Shown here piece after piece: positions 1 through 7,990 of a DNA stretch of 12,208 nucleotides. Source of the DNA: Hymenochaete sp. R1 (Eukaryota; Basidiomycota; Agaricomycetes; Hymenochaetales; Hymenochaetaceae); contig JAFREE010000323.1 in the NCBI GenBank assembly GCA_019400425.1, positions 1 to 12,208 on the forward strand. The letters run 5' to 3'. Under the pieces are notes generated by a model. That model saw only the letters and a list, made by a program, of their open reading frames with translations. It searched no databases and had not been told where the DNA came from. The translations under genes and the position numbers were made by a program. The stretch's first letter is position 1, and the number at the start of each line of letters is the position of its first letter.

Positions 1-52
1 CTCTTGTAACCTCAGGTCGCTGTCACGTGACCCTGATTTGTCAGACTCCTGA

Positions 53-1174
53 TCAACGTCTTGATCGGACTCTAACATTGATGATGGATGGGTTCGCCCG
101 CACTCGTTCTTCGAAACTACCAAACCATTAGTACTGTTTAAGTGCATATAGTCGACTTACTCGTCGTCTGCTCCATATTTATGGAGGAAGTGCATCGGCA
201 CTATCAGTCGCAGCAACTGCGGATGCGACGTCCCGAGGGCCGACTTTCTGATCGCATCTGGTTGGACACAGACCGTACCCGCTGGCACGGCGTATTGGAA
301 GACTCTTGACTTGAGCGAGCCGGTGTCATTACTTCTACCTTCCGCCGCTTTCTTTTTGACCTGTAATGACAAATTTAGTTGAAAAGTCGAGAAAACCCGA
401 GTCACAGACTCACTGAATCCCAGAACTTCGTCTCATCATCCCCGGACAGCGTGCTGATATACTCCCATTCCCCCTCGAAAAACTCGACCGTCCGTTCGTA
501 AATTTCCAAGTAAAATCGCTTGTCACTTCCAAAAATTCAGTTACAGAATTCACGCGACTGAAATAGTCTTAAACTCACAAGTTATTCACGATCTCCTTCG
601 ACCTCTCCCACTTCTTCCTATTGAACCCTGGACGACCAGGCTCCAACTTCTTTGCCTTGTACTCCCTAAGTAACTCGTAAGCCTTTCCAAAGTTCATAAC
701 TTGCGGGATGTTGACCCATGGGTCCACAAATCGCTTGTAAGACAAGGCGAGCTGAAAGCTGCGCCGTCGGTGCTTGTTTGTCTCTCTGCGGACACGCGAT
801 AAGCGTCTTTATAAAAAAAATGATCAGTGACATAAATTTGCTCACATTATCTTCTGGCCTCGCCCGGTTTTGGTGAGCATACCTCCTTTGGAAAGGCTGT
901 CGTCGTCCCCATCGCCGTCGTCTCCGTCACTCACTGACCTCTCATCTGCAATGTTTTCTTCGTTGTCCGTGACGTTCTCATCCTCACTCACCGCTGGAGT
1001 CGAGTCTCGTACAGTGGATGAGGCCGGTTCGGATGGTGGAGTCGTGATACGGGTTGATGAGGTCTTCTTCTTTGGGGGGGGCCTGGATTGCGTGGCGTGA
1101 GGCCCAGATGCTTTTGAGCTTGTTTTTTTGTGAGAATGCCCGGGTTTTGAGGATTTGCTGTCAGTGCGGGCCAT
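53..1174 (-). CDS. Five-exon gene, DUF6698-like fungal protein of unknown function; C-terminus uncertain
   Basis: Exons (minus strand): 1174-846, 785-579, 525-414, 360-161, 116-53. All four introns (60, 53, 53, 44 nt) are GT-AG with strong donors (GTGAGC, GTGAGT, GTGAGT, GTAAGT), and the last has a TACTAAT branch site. The joined frame gives 303 residues. Residues 1-105 are Ser/Lys/Pro-rich, then acidic. From about 111 the protein becomes globular: KRFVDPWVN, then FFEGEWEYISTLSGDDETKFWD, then a GRSNDTGSLK motif near 224-233 and SHPQLLRLIVP. This order resembles Agaricomycete proteins that I associate with DUF6698, from memory. The function is unknown. An in-frame ATG at 1234 would add 20 residues; I chose 1174 because MARTDSKSSK starts the basic region. 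The stop at 53-55 falls where I would expect the family to continue, so the gene may be truncated or splice onward past the window edge. It lies head-to-head with the transposase and could be element cargo or a host neighbour. Confidence 0.62.
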
Positions 1175-1355
1175 GATTCGGTGGAGAGGAAAGATGGTGT
1201 AAGTAGTATCTCGATGATGGTGGAAGGAAGACAAGACACGTACACACTCGACGCGACGCGCGACGCGTCAGTAGTTCCAAGTCGATCCCTCTTTCACTTT
1301 CACTACTCTGCTCAGTTTCCTTCTCGTTTTTCATCCGCATCGTGCTCCACTTTCT
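1175..1355. promoter_or_regulatory. Divergent promoter between the DUF6698-like gene and the Plavaka transposase
   Basis: Only 181 bp separate the two start codons, so both transcripts must start inside this gap or overlap. I see no clear TATA box. The transposase side is pyrimidine-rich (about 1287-1355), as is usual just upstream of fungal start codons. Near the middle, ACGCG occurs at 1251-1255, 1256-1260 and 1263-1267; the last is extended to ACGCGT (1263-1268), the site bound by MBF-type G1/S regulators in ascomycete yeasts. Control by MBF is inference. Confidence 0.55.
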
Positions 1356-4300
1356 ATGGCTTCGTCTTCTTTCAAGTGTGAATTCTGCGGTAGATCTTTT
1401 ACCGGTGGCAGAGGGTTGACCATGCATCGACGCAAGTGCTCAAAGAGAGGGCATTTGATCGATATGGATGATCAGGAAACGGGCGAAGAAGGTACGCTGA
1501 CATAGTATCCATCTTTATCAGCAATTTTTTCCCTAAATTACACCATCATTAGAAAATCGGAGAGAATCAGAATGCTCAATCGGGATGGATGTAGACTTTG
1601 GTCCCGAAAGCCCTTACACAGTCCCTCTTTTCGAAACACCGTTGGAAATGGCTGAAGGCTCAAAACGGAAGAAACGGATGCCTTCAAGATTCATTGATCA
1701 TCTGCCATCCACATCTAGAGGCCTATCCCTCCCAACGACGTCTCTGCCGCACCTTTTGGACTATATTCCACCAACCCCCGAAGCACCATCAATCGCCGAT
1801 CCTCCCGCCTCTCAATTCGATATCAGGCAACCGTTTACGACACCGCAAGATGCGTTCGGACTCTTTCGGACCTATCCAGATAGCCTGCCAACCGACCCAG
1901 ACGATTCTACAAACGTGACGGATCTTTGCAATAATGAGAGTCTCGAAAATGCCAATCCGAGCAAGCCAAACCCCTCCCCACCTCCCTCAAACATTAATAT
2001 TGTTAATGCCTTCGCGCCTTTCAAAAATGCCTCGACGTACCTCTTAACTGCTTGGGTCAACAACGGATCAAACTCCAAATCGCACGCAGACGTGGATACT
2101 TTGGTCCGTGATGTTTTATTGCATCCGGACTTCAAAGTGGAGGACCTGCGTAACTTCAGATCTAAGCACGAAAGCAGACGTCTGAACAGCCCAAGTACCG
2201 ACTATCCGAACGACAGAAGTAAGGCAGCAGATGGATGGCGCGAAGGTTCTATCAGTATCAGACTTCCAGCCGAAGATACGAAGAAACGTGCCGAAGCCAG
2301 GTTCAAAGAATACAAAGTCGATGGTATTCAATATCGTTCGGTTCTCGACACCATTTATTCCGCACTTGACGACCCACACTCCCCTCCATTCCACTTCATG
2401 CCGTATCGTGAATACTGGCAGCCCAATTACGAAACTGAGCCGGAGCGCGTATATGGAGAACTATACGCTTCAGAAGTGTGGCTCGAAGCGCATGACGAAG
2501 TTCGCTCGAAGCCAAAGCTCGATGGAATGGACAATTATGTCGTTCCTATCATACTGTACTCAGATTCGACCCAGCTAGCTAATTTCGGCTCAGCTTCTCT
2601 CTGGCCCATGTACATGTTCTTAGGGGGTCAGTCAAAGTACGCTCGCAACAAGCCATCTCAGTCAACTTGCCATCACATCGCCTACATCCCTTCGGTGAGT
2701 CTAATTTTGACTTGATGTTCCGAACCCACTTCATTTACTCGTTATCAGCTTCCTGCCTCCGTACAAGGTTTCATCCGGGGAAAGCACGGTCGTTCGGGCT
2801 CTGCGGCAGTCCTCACATTCCTTAGGAGAGAACTGATGCACGCTATCTTGGATCTCATTCTTTTCCAACCCGAGTTCCTTGATGCATATGCAGATGGGTT
2901 TGTTGTGCGCTGCAATGATAACATCGAAAGGCGCCTATTCCCGCGCATTCTGGTATACTCCGCAGATTATCCAGAACGGTGCGTTCCTTTCTCGTTTAAC
3001 AAAAATTCATTTGATTAACTATGTTCGTTGTTCAGGATGCTCGTCGCCACGCTACGCAATCTTGGACAATATCCTTGTCCTCGTTGCCTCGTTGCTCGCA
3101 AAGACATCAGAAACTTAGGAAAGAAGCGCGATAAGAAGAAACGAACGACTGGCAAACGAGTCGATGACCAGGCTCGGAGAGATAAAATAAAAGAGGCGAG
3201 GAAGGACATATTTCGACGCGGTGAAGGCGTAGATTCAGTAAAGATCAAGCGAATGTTAGCATATGGTTCCCTTGTCCCGGTCAATGTGAGTTTTCCATTC
3301 CATTGCAGCGCAATTCATACTCAGTAATCCCAGAATGCATTTTCTGCGCTATGTCCATACAACTTCAATGTGTTCGACATATTTGTTCCAGACCTCATGC
3401 ACGAATTTGAGCTAGGCGTATGGAAATCAAATCTTACGCATTTGATACAAATACTAGTGGCTCAAGGCGGTGATACGGTGACAATCTTCAACCAAAGGTA
3501 TACATAACTATCGCAAATACCTAACTCGCATCTCATGAACCCCAAACAATAGGTATCGCGACGTTCCAAAGTTTGGTACCGAAACAATTCGAAGATTTCC
3601 CCTTAACACGGCTGGGATGAAACAATTAGCAGCCAGAGATTTCGAGGATTTACTTCAGGTACGGTTTATCTTTGTCATTTTTCCCTATTTTTCATCACAG
3701 TATTCAGTGTGCCATACCCGTCTTCGAACAATTAATCGAAATCTGGGAGCACAATGAAATTATTCTCGACCTGCTTTTCACTCTTGCTACTTGGCATGCG
3801 TTAGCTAAGCTGCGAATTCATACGGACACGACGGTGCGGCTTCTTGACCACGCCACTACCGAACTCGGTGACTTGCTTCGCCGTTTTGAGGAGGCAGTAT
3901 ACGCAGATTACGATACAAAGGACGTACGGAATGAAGTAATAGCCAGAGGTCGTAAGAAGGCCGCCTTGAGTAAGACAGGCGCTGGATCGGAACAGCAAGG
4001 GAAGAAGTCCAGACTAAACACACCGAAATTGCATTCGCTTGGGCACTACGTAGAAGCTATACTTCGATTTGGAACTACGGACTCTTACAGCACGGAAATG
4101 GTGCGTGTTTATTAAAGACCAAACCAACTTTCAAACTTTCGGTGATTCTAATACTTGTGGTTTTTGCACAGGGCGAGGCAATTCATAAGGACGTCAAACG
4201 ACTGTATACGCGAACGAACAAGATAAACGCCGCAAAAGCCATCGCGACGCTTGAGGAGCGAACACGTGTACTCAAAAAGCTTAAGATTCAGTTTGATGAG

Positions 4301-5514
4301 TCTCGAGCAGACGATTCAGATCAAGATGGCAATGATCCAGTCGCGGAACAAATGCCTGAACCGAATCCGGAGGCGCATTATCAGATGGCTCATTCCAGGA
4401 AACGCTGGATTCACGTTTACTCGTGGTTAAGTGAGAATGAAGGTGACCCGGCTCTCAAAGTAAGCTTTTTTGAGTAGATACAAGCCGTGGTATATTAATG
4501 GTCCCTGCTCAGGACTTTCTTCCGTCTCTGAATCGTCATATTCTTGGGCGGATTCTGTCACGTAACGAAGCCAATTTTACACTGGCTGAACTTGGTGGTG
4601 TGGATATAAAAAAAGGCCGCCTGTACCAACACAAGTTTCTTCGTATCAACTATTCGACATATGATATCCGCCGTGATCAAGATTCAATAAATATACGCAC
4701 ACATCCGGATGTTATGGTACTGTCAGGGGATGCAGACACATCCCATCCATATTCGTACGCACGTGTTATAGGAATCTTTCACGTAGATGTTGCTCTCAAT
4801 AGCTCTGGATCAACAACTGATTGTCATTATTCGAGACTCGACTTTGTATGGGTTCGATGGTTCCAGTTAGACTCAGGCCATCAGTCCGGTTTCATTGAAA
4901 AACGCCCAATCCGCCTTCAATTCGTTCCTACTGCAAATCCTTCGGCATTCGGGTTTCTCGACCCGAATTTGATCCTTCGCGCGTCTCACATTATCCCAGC
5001 GTTTGCATATGGTAGGACCGCCAAGCTCCTTTCCCGATCGCTGGCGCGTCAGGAGGAAGAAAGCAACAAGGATTACTTATTTTATTACGTGAATTTGTGA
5101 GTCCCATCACAATTTCTCGTTCTTTTTTAAGCTCATAATCACAGATTCTGTGATAGAGACATGTTCATGCGCTTTCGAGGCGGTGGAATCGGCCACAAGG
5201 CGACTTGGCACCTTAACGAAGAGCTTTTAAAGCATGCGTTCGAAACATCAAAGAAAAGTCCGCGGAAGAAACGGCCGGAACAATCGAATGGCGAGTTTGA
5301 AAGTTCGGAAGAAGAGAAATCGAGCGACGATAGTGTTGTGGAAGAGAGCGGAGAAGAAAAGGAAGACGAAGAAGAGGGCTCGGAAGATGAAGGTGAAGAA
5401 GCAGGCATCGAGACGGGCGAAAACGATCAGAGCGACGACCCGGAAGGAGGCGGAGATGAGAGCGAGGAGTACGAAAATGCATACGAAGAAGACGTTCAGA
5501 TTGCGTCCCATTAA
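1356..5514 (+). CDS. Plavaka-family DNA transposase, ten exons, apparently intact
   Basis: Exons: 1356-1491, 1553-2694, 2749-2978, 3036-3285, 3334-3497, 3553-3658, 3708-4100, 4172-4459, 4513-5096, 5145-5514. The nine GT-AG introns are 48-71 nt. The spliced length is 3663 nt, or 1220 residues plus stop, with no internal stop or frameshift. The first ATG opens a C2HC zinc finger (C8, C11, H24, C28; FKCEFCGRSF...RGLTMHRRKC), the usual N-terminus of these proteins. The core carries family motifs in order: YSDSTQLANFGSASLWPMY (D383), an exon starting LPASVQGF with a LMHAILDLIL helix, a SADYPER segment, the CPRC knuckle (C517, C520), VPDLMHEFELGVWK (D606), AARDFEDLLQCAIPVFE, and GEAIHKDVKRLYTRTNK (E809). 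D383, D606 and E809 are my candidates for an RNase H-like DDE triad; that is inference. Near the end comes DRDMFMRFRGGGIGHK, then an acidic tail (about 1153-1212). Role: cut-and-paste mobilisation of the element. The unbroken frame suggests recent activity or selection. Confidence 0.93.
1356..5514 (+). mobile_element. Plavaka-type DNA transposon, coding core; ends not located
   Basis: The element is defined here only by its transposase gene. I found no convincing terminal inverted repeats or target-site duplication. On the right an OTU1-like start codon lies 141 bp past the transposase stop, so the right end is either very close or lost. On the left the element could include the divergent gene and run past base 1. 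Plavaka transposases were described as fungal elements related to the KDZ and CACTA-like groups; that assignment rests on motif recognition. Confidence 0.7.
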
Positions 5515-5654
5515 GTACCTCAAGTCCAATTCAACCTGCTGTACGCCGGCGCAACTCGACCTACCACAAGGAAAGGAACTGGAGTCGCTCGCTCATCTAC
5601 ACGACTCTACCTTGTGTCGCCACCGTCTTCCTTGAGTACACCAACGATACCGTC
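5515..5654. other. Short gap between the transposase stop and the OTU1-like remnant
   Basis: There is no gene in these 140 bp. The sequence is mixed and pyrimidine-rich (many ctc, cta and cgac runs), consistent with either the 3' end of the element or the former 5' leader of the OTU1-like gene. If the transposon's right end exists, it should be in or next to this gap. I could not match any part of it to an inverted copy on the left. Confidence 0.5.
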
Positions 5655-6046
5655 ATGTCGGCAATAAGGATAAGACATCCTACCTAAGGGTGTATCTACG
5701 CTCCGTTTCGAGCTCTTCACAACGACTATCCAGGATCTGCAACAGCAGATCTACGAATGCTCCAGCATCGCACCCACTCAGCAGGATCGTAGGCCATACT
5801 CTCGCAGTACCCTTCGTTTCGTAACCGGCATATACTCATGGCTTTGCAGTAAAGTCCGGATACCCGCCAAAGAAGCTGAAGCTTCAACCAGACTTGCCTG
5901 TGTCGAGCTTGGGTCAGAAGGCGGGCGACCAAATCATCGTATCTTCGAAAGGTGGCACCTTGACGGAGTCAACAGAATTGACGCTCTTTGAGAGATTGGC
6001 TCATCTGAATAGGCACCGGAATGTTGATGTTCGTTCTCTGCACTAA
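5655..6046 (+). pseudogene. N-terminal remnant of an OTU1/YOD1-type deubiquitinase, frameshifted
   Basis: The ATG at 5655 starts MSAIRIRHP. The frame then resumes at 5686 as KGVSTLRFELFTTTIQDLQQ, continues to SSIAPTQQD, crosses a GT-AG intron (5789-5849, 61 nt), and goes on as LKSGYPPKKLKLQPDLPVSS then LGQKAGDQIIV. This is the ubiquitin-like (UBX-like) N-terminal domain of OTU1/YOD1, which in known family members docks the deubiquitinase on the Cdc48/p97 ATPase. Two lesions are visible. CCTA is duplicated in tandem (5679-5682, 5683-5686), adding 4 bp and creating an immediate TAA. Similarity also ends at about 5942, after which the frame runs through unrecognised sequence to a stop at 6044-6046. 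No catalytic OTU domain (Asp-Asn-Ser-Cys type box) appears in the window. The preserved intron argues for a genomic fragment, not a retrocopy. Confidence 0.7.
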
Positions 6047-6083
6047 GTCATGTCCTCGGCTACATATTGGCCATCATTTCTAG

Positions 6084-6433
6084 CGCGCATCGGCTACTCA
6101 AGCTGAGGTGGAGGGTGTAGATGCTGCCGCATTCAAATCTACTCGTAACCGTAATCGTGTTCAGATAAATGCGCCAGACAATGGATCACAGCCAAAGTGC
6201 AACATTATTTTCAAACGCACCTCGAATGTCTTGCGCTATCTGCCTGCGGTACGGAACGAGGATGAAGAGGACCCCGACAAAGGATGGAGCGAAACTGACA
6301 TCGAGATGGAAGATGCACCACCCTGTGACGACTCGCAAGATTTGCAAGACGAAGATGACATATCAATGCAGGAGCCGGACAGTCGCGATATGGGGGGTGA
6401 CATCCAGCAATGGACGTCAGATGCGTGGCCCTC
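6084..6433 (+). pseudogene. Coding-like acidic fragment, unrecognised (part A)
   Basis: An open frame starts just after a TAG at 6081-6083. That TAG sits in a ttctag context that could also be a splice acceptor. The frame reads RASATQAEVEGVDAAAFKST, then NRNRVQINAP, IIFKRTSNVLRYLPAV, and an acidic stretch around DEEDPDKGW to QDEDDISMQEPDSRD. Composition and codon use look like real fungal coding sequence, but I recognise no domain. There is no convincing upstream start. The frame loses its coding character at about 6430, where frame B takes over. This could be an internal exon of a decayed gene or part of a gene whose splicing I cannot resolve. Confidence 0.4.
6344..6407 (+). repeat. Direct repeat, copy 1 (intact reading frame)
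   Basis: These 64 bp match 6949-7012 with eight mismatches by eye, offset by 605 bp. In this copy the frame reads through as DEDDISMQEPDSRDMGGDIQ. Confidence 0.85.
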
Positions 6434-6444
6434 TCGCTATCTTG

Positions 6445-6963
6445 CAACCTGGAGGAGTTGCTGCAGGACATACAGCGCAACGGGAGTTGCAGCGACAAGC
6501 TCAAGTCTCGTCTGAAACACAGACAGCACTTAGAAGTCAAACGTCCCAACAGCGCCTTCGAGCTCAGCAAGAGACAGAGATAGTAGAGAAACGCACGTCT
6601 CGTTTACTAGACTCTGCCGAAGATAACGGCGTTGGTAGTAGAAAGCTGGAAATGACCCCGTCTATTGCTCGCGACGAGCTCGTTCAAGAGCAACAACGAC
6701 AGCCCAACAAGCTTCCCAGTGCTATTTTGCAAAAGCGTCAGGAGCAAATTGAGCTTGACCGGAAGAAAGCTCGAGAAGAGATCGAAGCTGCTGAAGAAAC
6801 CTCCCGTAGGCGTGGGACTGCGGCGAAAGGCATTAATATCGGCCTTGGACAATCCCCGGCACAGTCGAAAAGTCAGCCCGAGACAGAGCTTGTACGGTCA
6901 GCCAGCCAGGAGACTAGATCATCGTCCAACTCCGGGGAAAGCGATGGAGCAAGACGAAGATGA
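6445..6963 (+). pseudogene. Gln/Arg/Glu-rich coiled-coil fragment, unrecognised (part B)
   Basis: This frame is shifted by one base from part A. It is rich in Gln, Arg, Glu and Ser (QRELQRQAQVSSETQ, then QQRLRAQQETEIVEKR, LQKRQEQIELDRKKAREEI) and likely forms coiled coil, ending in a Ser-rich tail and TGA at 6961-6963. I found no splice pair that joins A to B in phase, so a frameshift is the simpler reading. Just past its end the sequence repeats a piece of part A in a third context. No domain is recognised. Expression is doubtful. Confidence 0.4.
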
Positions 6964-7012
6964 CATACAAATGTAGGAACCGGATAGTCGCGATATTGGG
7001 ATTGACATCCAG
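6949..7012 (+). repeat. Direct repeat, copy 2 (frame broken by stops)
   Basis: This is the second copy of 6344-6407, about 88% identical. The same peptide is recognisable, but a CAG-to-TAG change stops it after DEDDIQM, and a further TGA follows DIGIDIQ. Most differences are C/T or G/A transitions, which would fit decay of a duplicated segment. Confidence 0.85.
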
Positions 7013-7092
7013 TGATTCATTGAGGATGTGAACATGGACGGAGTTTAACAAGAAAAAAAATGTTTTTTTTTGTAATGAACATCGCGCGCCCC

Positions 7093-7471
7093 TCACAAAG
7101 GGCGACATTCGCGGTGGCGGCGATGGACACCTTGTCCAGGTGTTGCGAGGACTTTCGCCCCGGATGTGGATGTGTCGGTCGAGCTAGTGTCGGTCGAGCC
7201 GGCCGCGGGTAAGCTGAGTTCTGTGGGCATTTCCGTGCCCACACTAATGAATGTAAGCTTTAAATTAATTAATTAAGGAACAGAGGACTTACCTGGACCC
7301 GACCGGGTCTTCTTTCTCTTTTTTAGCTTCTGCAACCCACCCGCATACGACGCAGAGGCCGTCGCCGACCCCCTGCACGAACCGAACCGCCCCCCCTACC
7401 GCCAACCAAATACCCACCCCCAGCCCAATCCCAGACACAAAACCCCCACCATACGTCGTATTAAAAACCAT
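7093..7471 (-). CDS. Possible small two-exon gene with a Gly-rich hydrophobic segment
   Basis: Exon 1, 7471-7293, encodes MVFNTTYGGGFVSGIGLGVG then IWLAVGGAVRFVQG, a Gly-rich hydrophobic stretch of about 25 residues that could span a membrane as a glycine zipper. It continues to EAKKEKEDPVGS and a strong donor (CCAG/GTAAGT). A 79-nt intron (7292-7214) ends in actcag. Exon 2, 7213-7093, adds a Ser/Thr-rich tail with a doubled STDTS and stops at 7093-7095, giving 99 residues (109 from the ATG at 7501). I recognise no family. Support is the good donor, in-phase exons and the hydrophobic segment. Against it are the skewed C-rich composition and the surrounding degraded sequence. Confidence 0.33.
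7172..7199. repeat. Short tandem repeat TGTCGGTCGAGC
   Basis: Two exact copies, 7172-7183 and 7188-7199, are separated by 4 bp. On the minus strand they encode the doubled STDTS of the small candidate gene. Confidence 0.8.
7223..7242. repeat. Small inverted repeat, 7-bp stem
   Basis: GTGGGCA (7223-7229) and TGCCCAC (7236-7242) pair perfectly across a 6-nt loop. The hairpin lies inside the predicted intron of the small minus-strand gene. Confidence 0.6.
7252..7277. repeat. AT-rich direct repeat, copy 1
   Basis: TGTAAGC followed by a TTAATTAATTAA palindrome. A closely related copy lies at 7493-7518. The pair brackets the hydrophobic exon of the small candidate gene. Confidence 0.55.
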
Positions 7472-7492
7472 CTTGATGGTTTCTTTAATTAT

Positions 7493-7518
7493 TGTAAGCA
7501 TTTCTATTAATTAATTAG
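7493..7518. repeat. AT-rich direct repeat, copy 2
   Basis: TGTAAGC followed by ATTAATTAATTA; partner of 7252-7277, best aligned with a one-base gap. It may be a flank of an inserted 240-bp segment or shared intron-like sequence. Confidence 0.55.
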
Positions 7519-7730
7519 TTTTTTTTGCGCATCCCAATACTAAAATACGAACTTTGATTAGTACGCGCGACAGTCTTTGCCAGAGAGCGAGACAAGCTTG
7601 TAGAGATGATCGAAGGGATAGTATGTAAGCGTGCCCTATCCGAGCCGAATTGATTGAGAATATGTGCTAGTGCGAAAGCGTTCTCGAGCGCGATGCGTTG
7701 GTTGGAAAACCCGCAATGCTCGTCGTTGAG
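7515..7730 (-). pseudogene. Coding remnant, weakly like the C-terminal part of an FAD monooxygenase
   Basis: On the minus strand an open frame reads CGFSNQRIALENAFALAHIL then NQFGSDRARL, and later SRSLAKTVARTNQSS. The NQ..LENAFALAHIL pattern resembles the NQxIEDAxALAxLL helix that follows the FAD-binding GD motif in class A flavin monooxygenases. That is only a local likeness. There is no dinucleotide-binding GxGxxG segment or GD motif here, and the upstream side is occupied by a perfect inverted repeat, so any gene is truncated. It could be chance. Confidence 0.25.
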
Positions 7731-7769
7731 GAAAGACAAGTTGCTGTTCTTCAACGACGAGCATTGCGG
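7711..7769. repeat. Perfect 19-bp inverted repeat with a 21-nt loop
   Basis: CCGCAATGCTCGTCGTTGA (7711-7729) is matched exactly by its reverse complement at 7751-7769. A stem this long with no mismatch in otherwise decayed sequence suggests a recent local inverted duplication or a functional hairpin. I see no flanking target-site duplication. Confidence 0.9.
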
Positions 7770-7788
7770 AATTGATCAACAATCCATC

Positions 7789-7814
7789 ACGCGGAACCAA
7801 TAAAGGTTCCGCGT
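7789..7814. repeat. Perfect 10-bp inverted repeat, 6-nt loop
   Basis: ACGCGGAACC (7789-7798) and GGTTCCGCGT (7805-7814) pair perfectly across AATAAA. It lies 20 bp after the 19-bp hairpin. It resembles a rho-independent terminator in shape, but that mechanism does not apply to a nuclear fungal genome. Confidence 0.85.
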
Positions 7815-7878
7815 CAATCAGGTGAGTAGCTTTTTTATTTAAAAATATTCTTTCTTTTGGCCTCCCGCCGTCGTCGAC

Positions 7879-7897
7879 TCATGGCCTTAGGCCATGA
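7879..7897. repeat. Near-perfect palindrome, 9-bp arms
   Basis: TCATGGCCT (7879-7887) and AGGCCATGA (7889-7897) flank a single central base. It is the third inverted repeat within about 190 bp. Confidence 0.85.
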
Positions 7898-7990
7898 CGT
7901 CGCTATTATTATTAAGTAAGTTGTATTACTAATCAATTAAGTTTTAGCATTTAAGGAGTTCAAATTAACCGCGGACAAGCCTCACTCGAC

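Noticed and set aside
870..1100. Plus-strand open frame of 76 codons, Ser-rich
   Set aside because: It is the antisense shadow of exon 1 of the minus-strand gene; the Ser runs come from reversed Asp/Glu-rich codons.
5139..5529. Several minus-strand and alternative plus-strand frames of 90-130 codons
   Set aside because: They are shadows of the acidic tail of the transposase, whose purine-rich sequence leaves all frames open.
5726..5932. Minus-strand 68-codon frame
   Set aside because: It is antisense to the OTU1-like remnant, whose protein similarity is on the plus strand.
7789..7814. Hairpin read as a bacterial-type terminator
   Set aside because: Introns and protein content show a fungal nuclear genome, where such terminators are not used.
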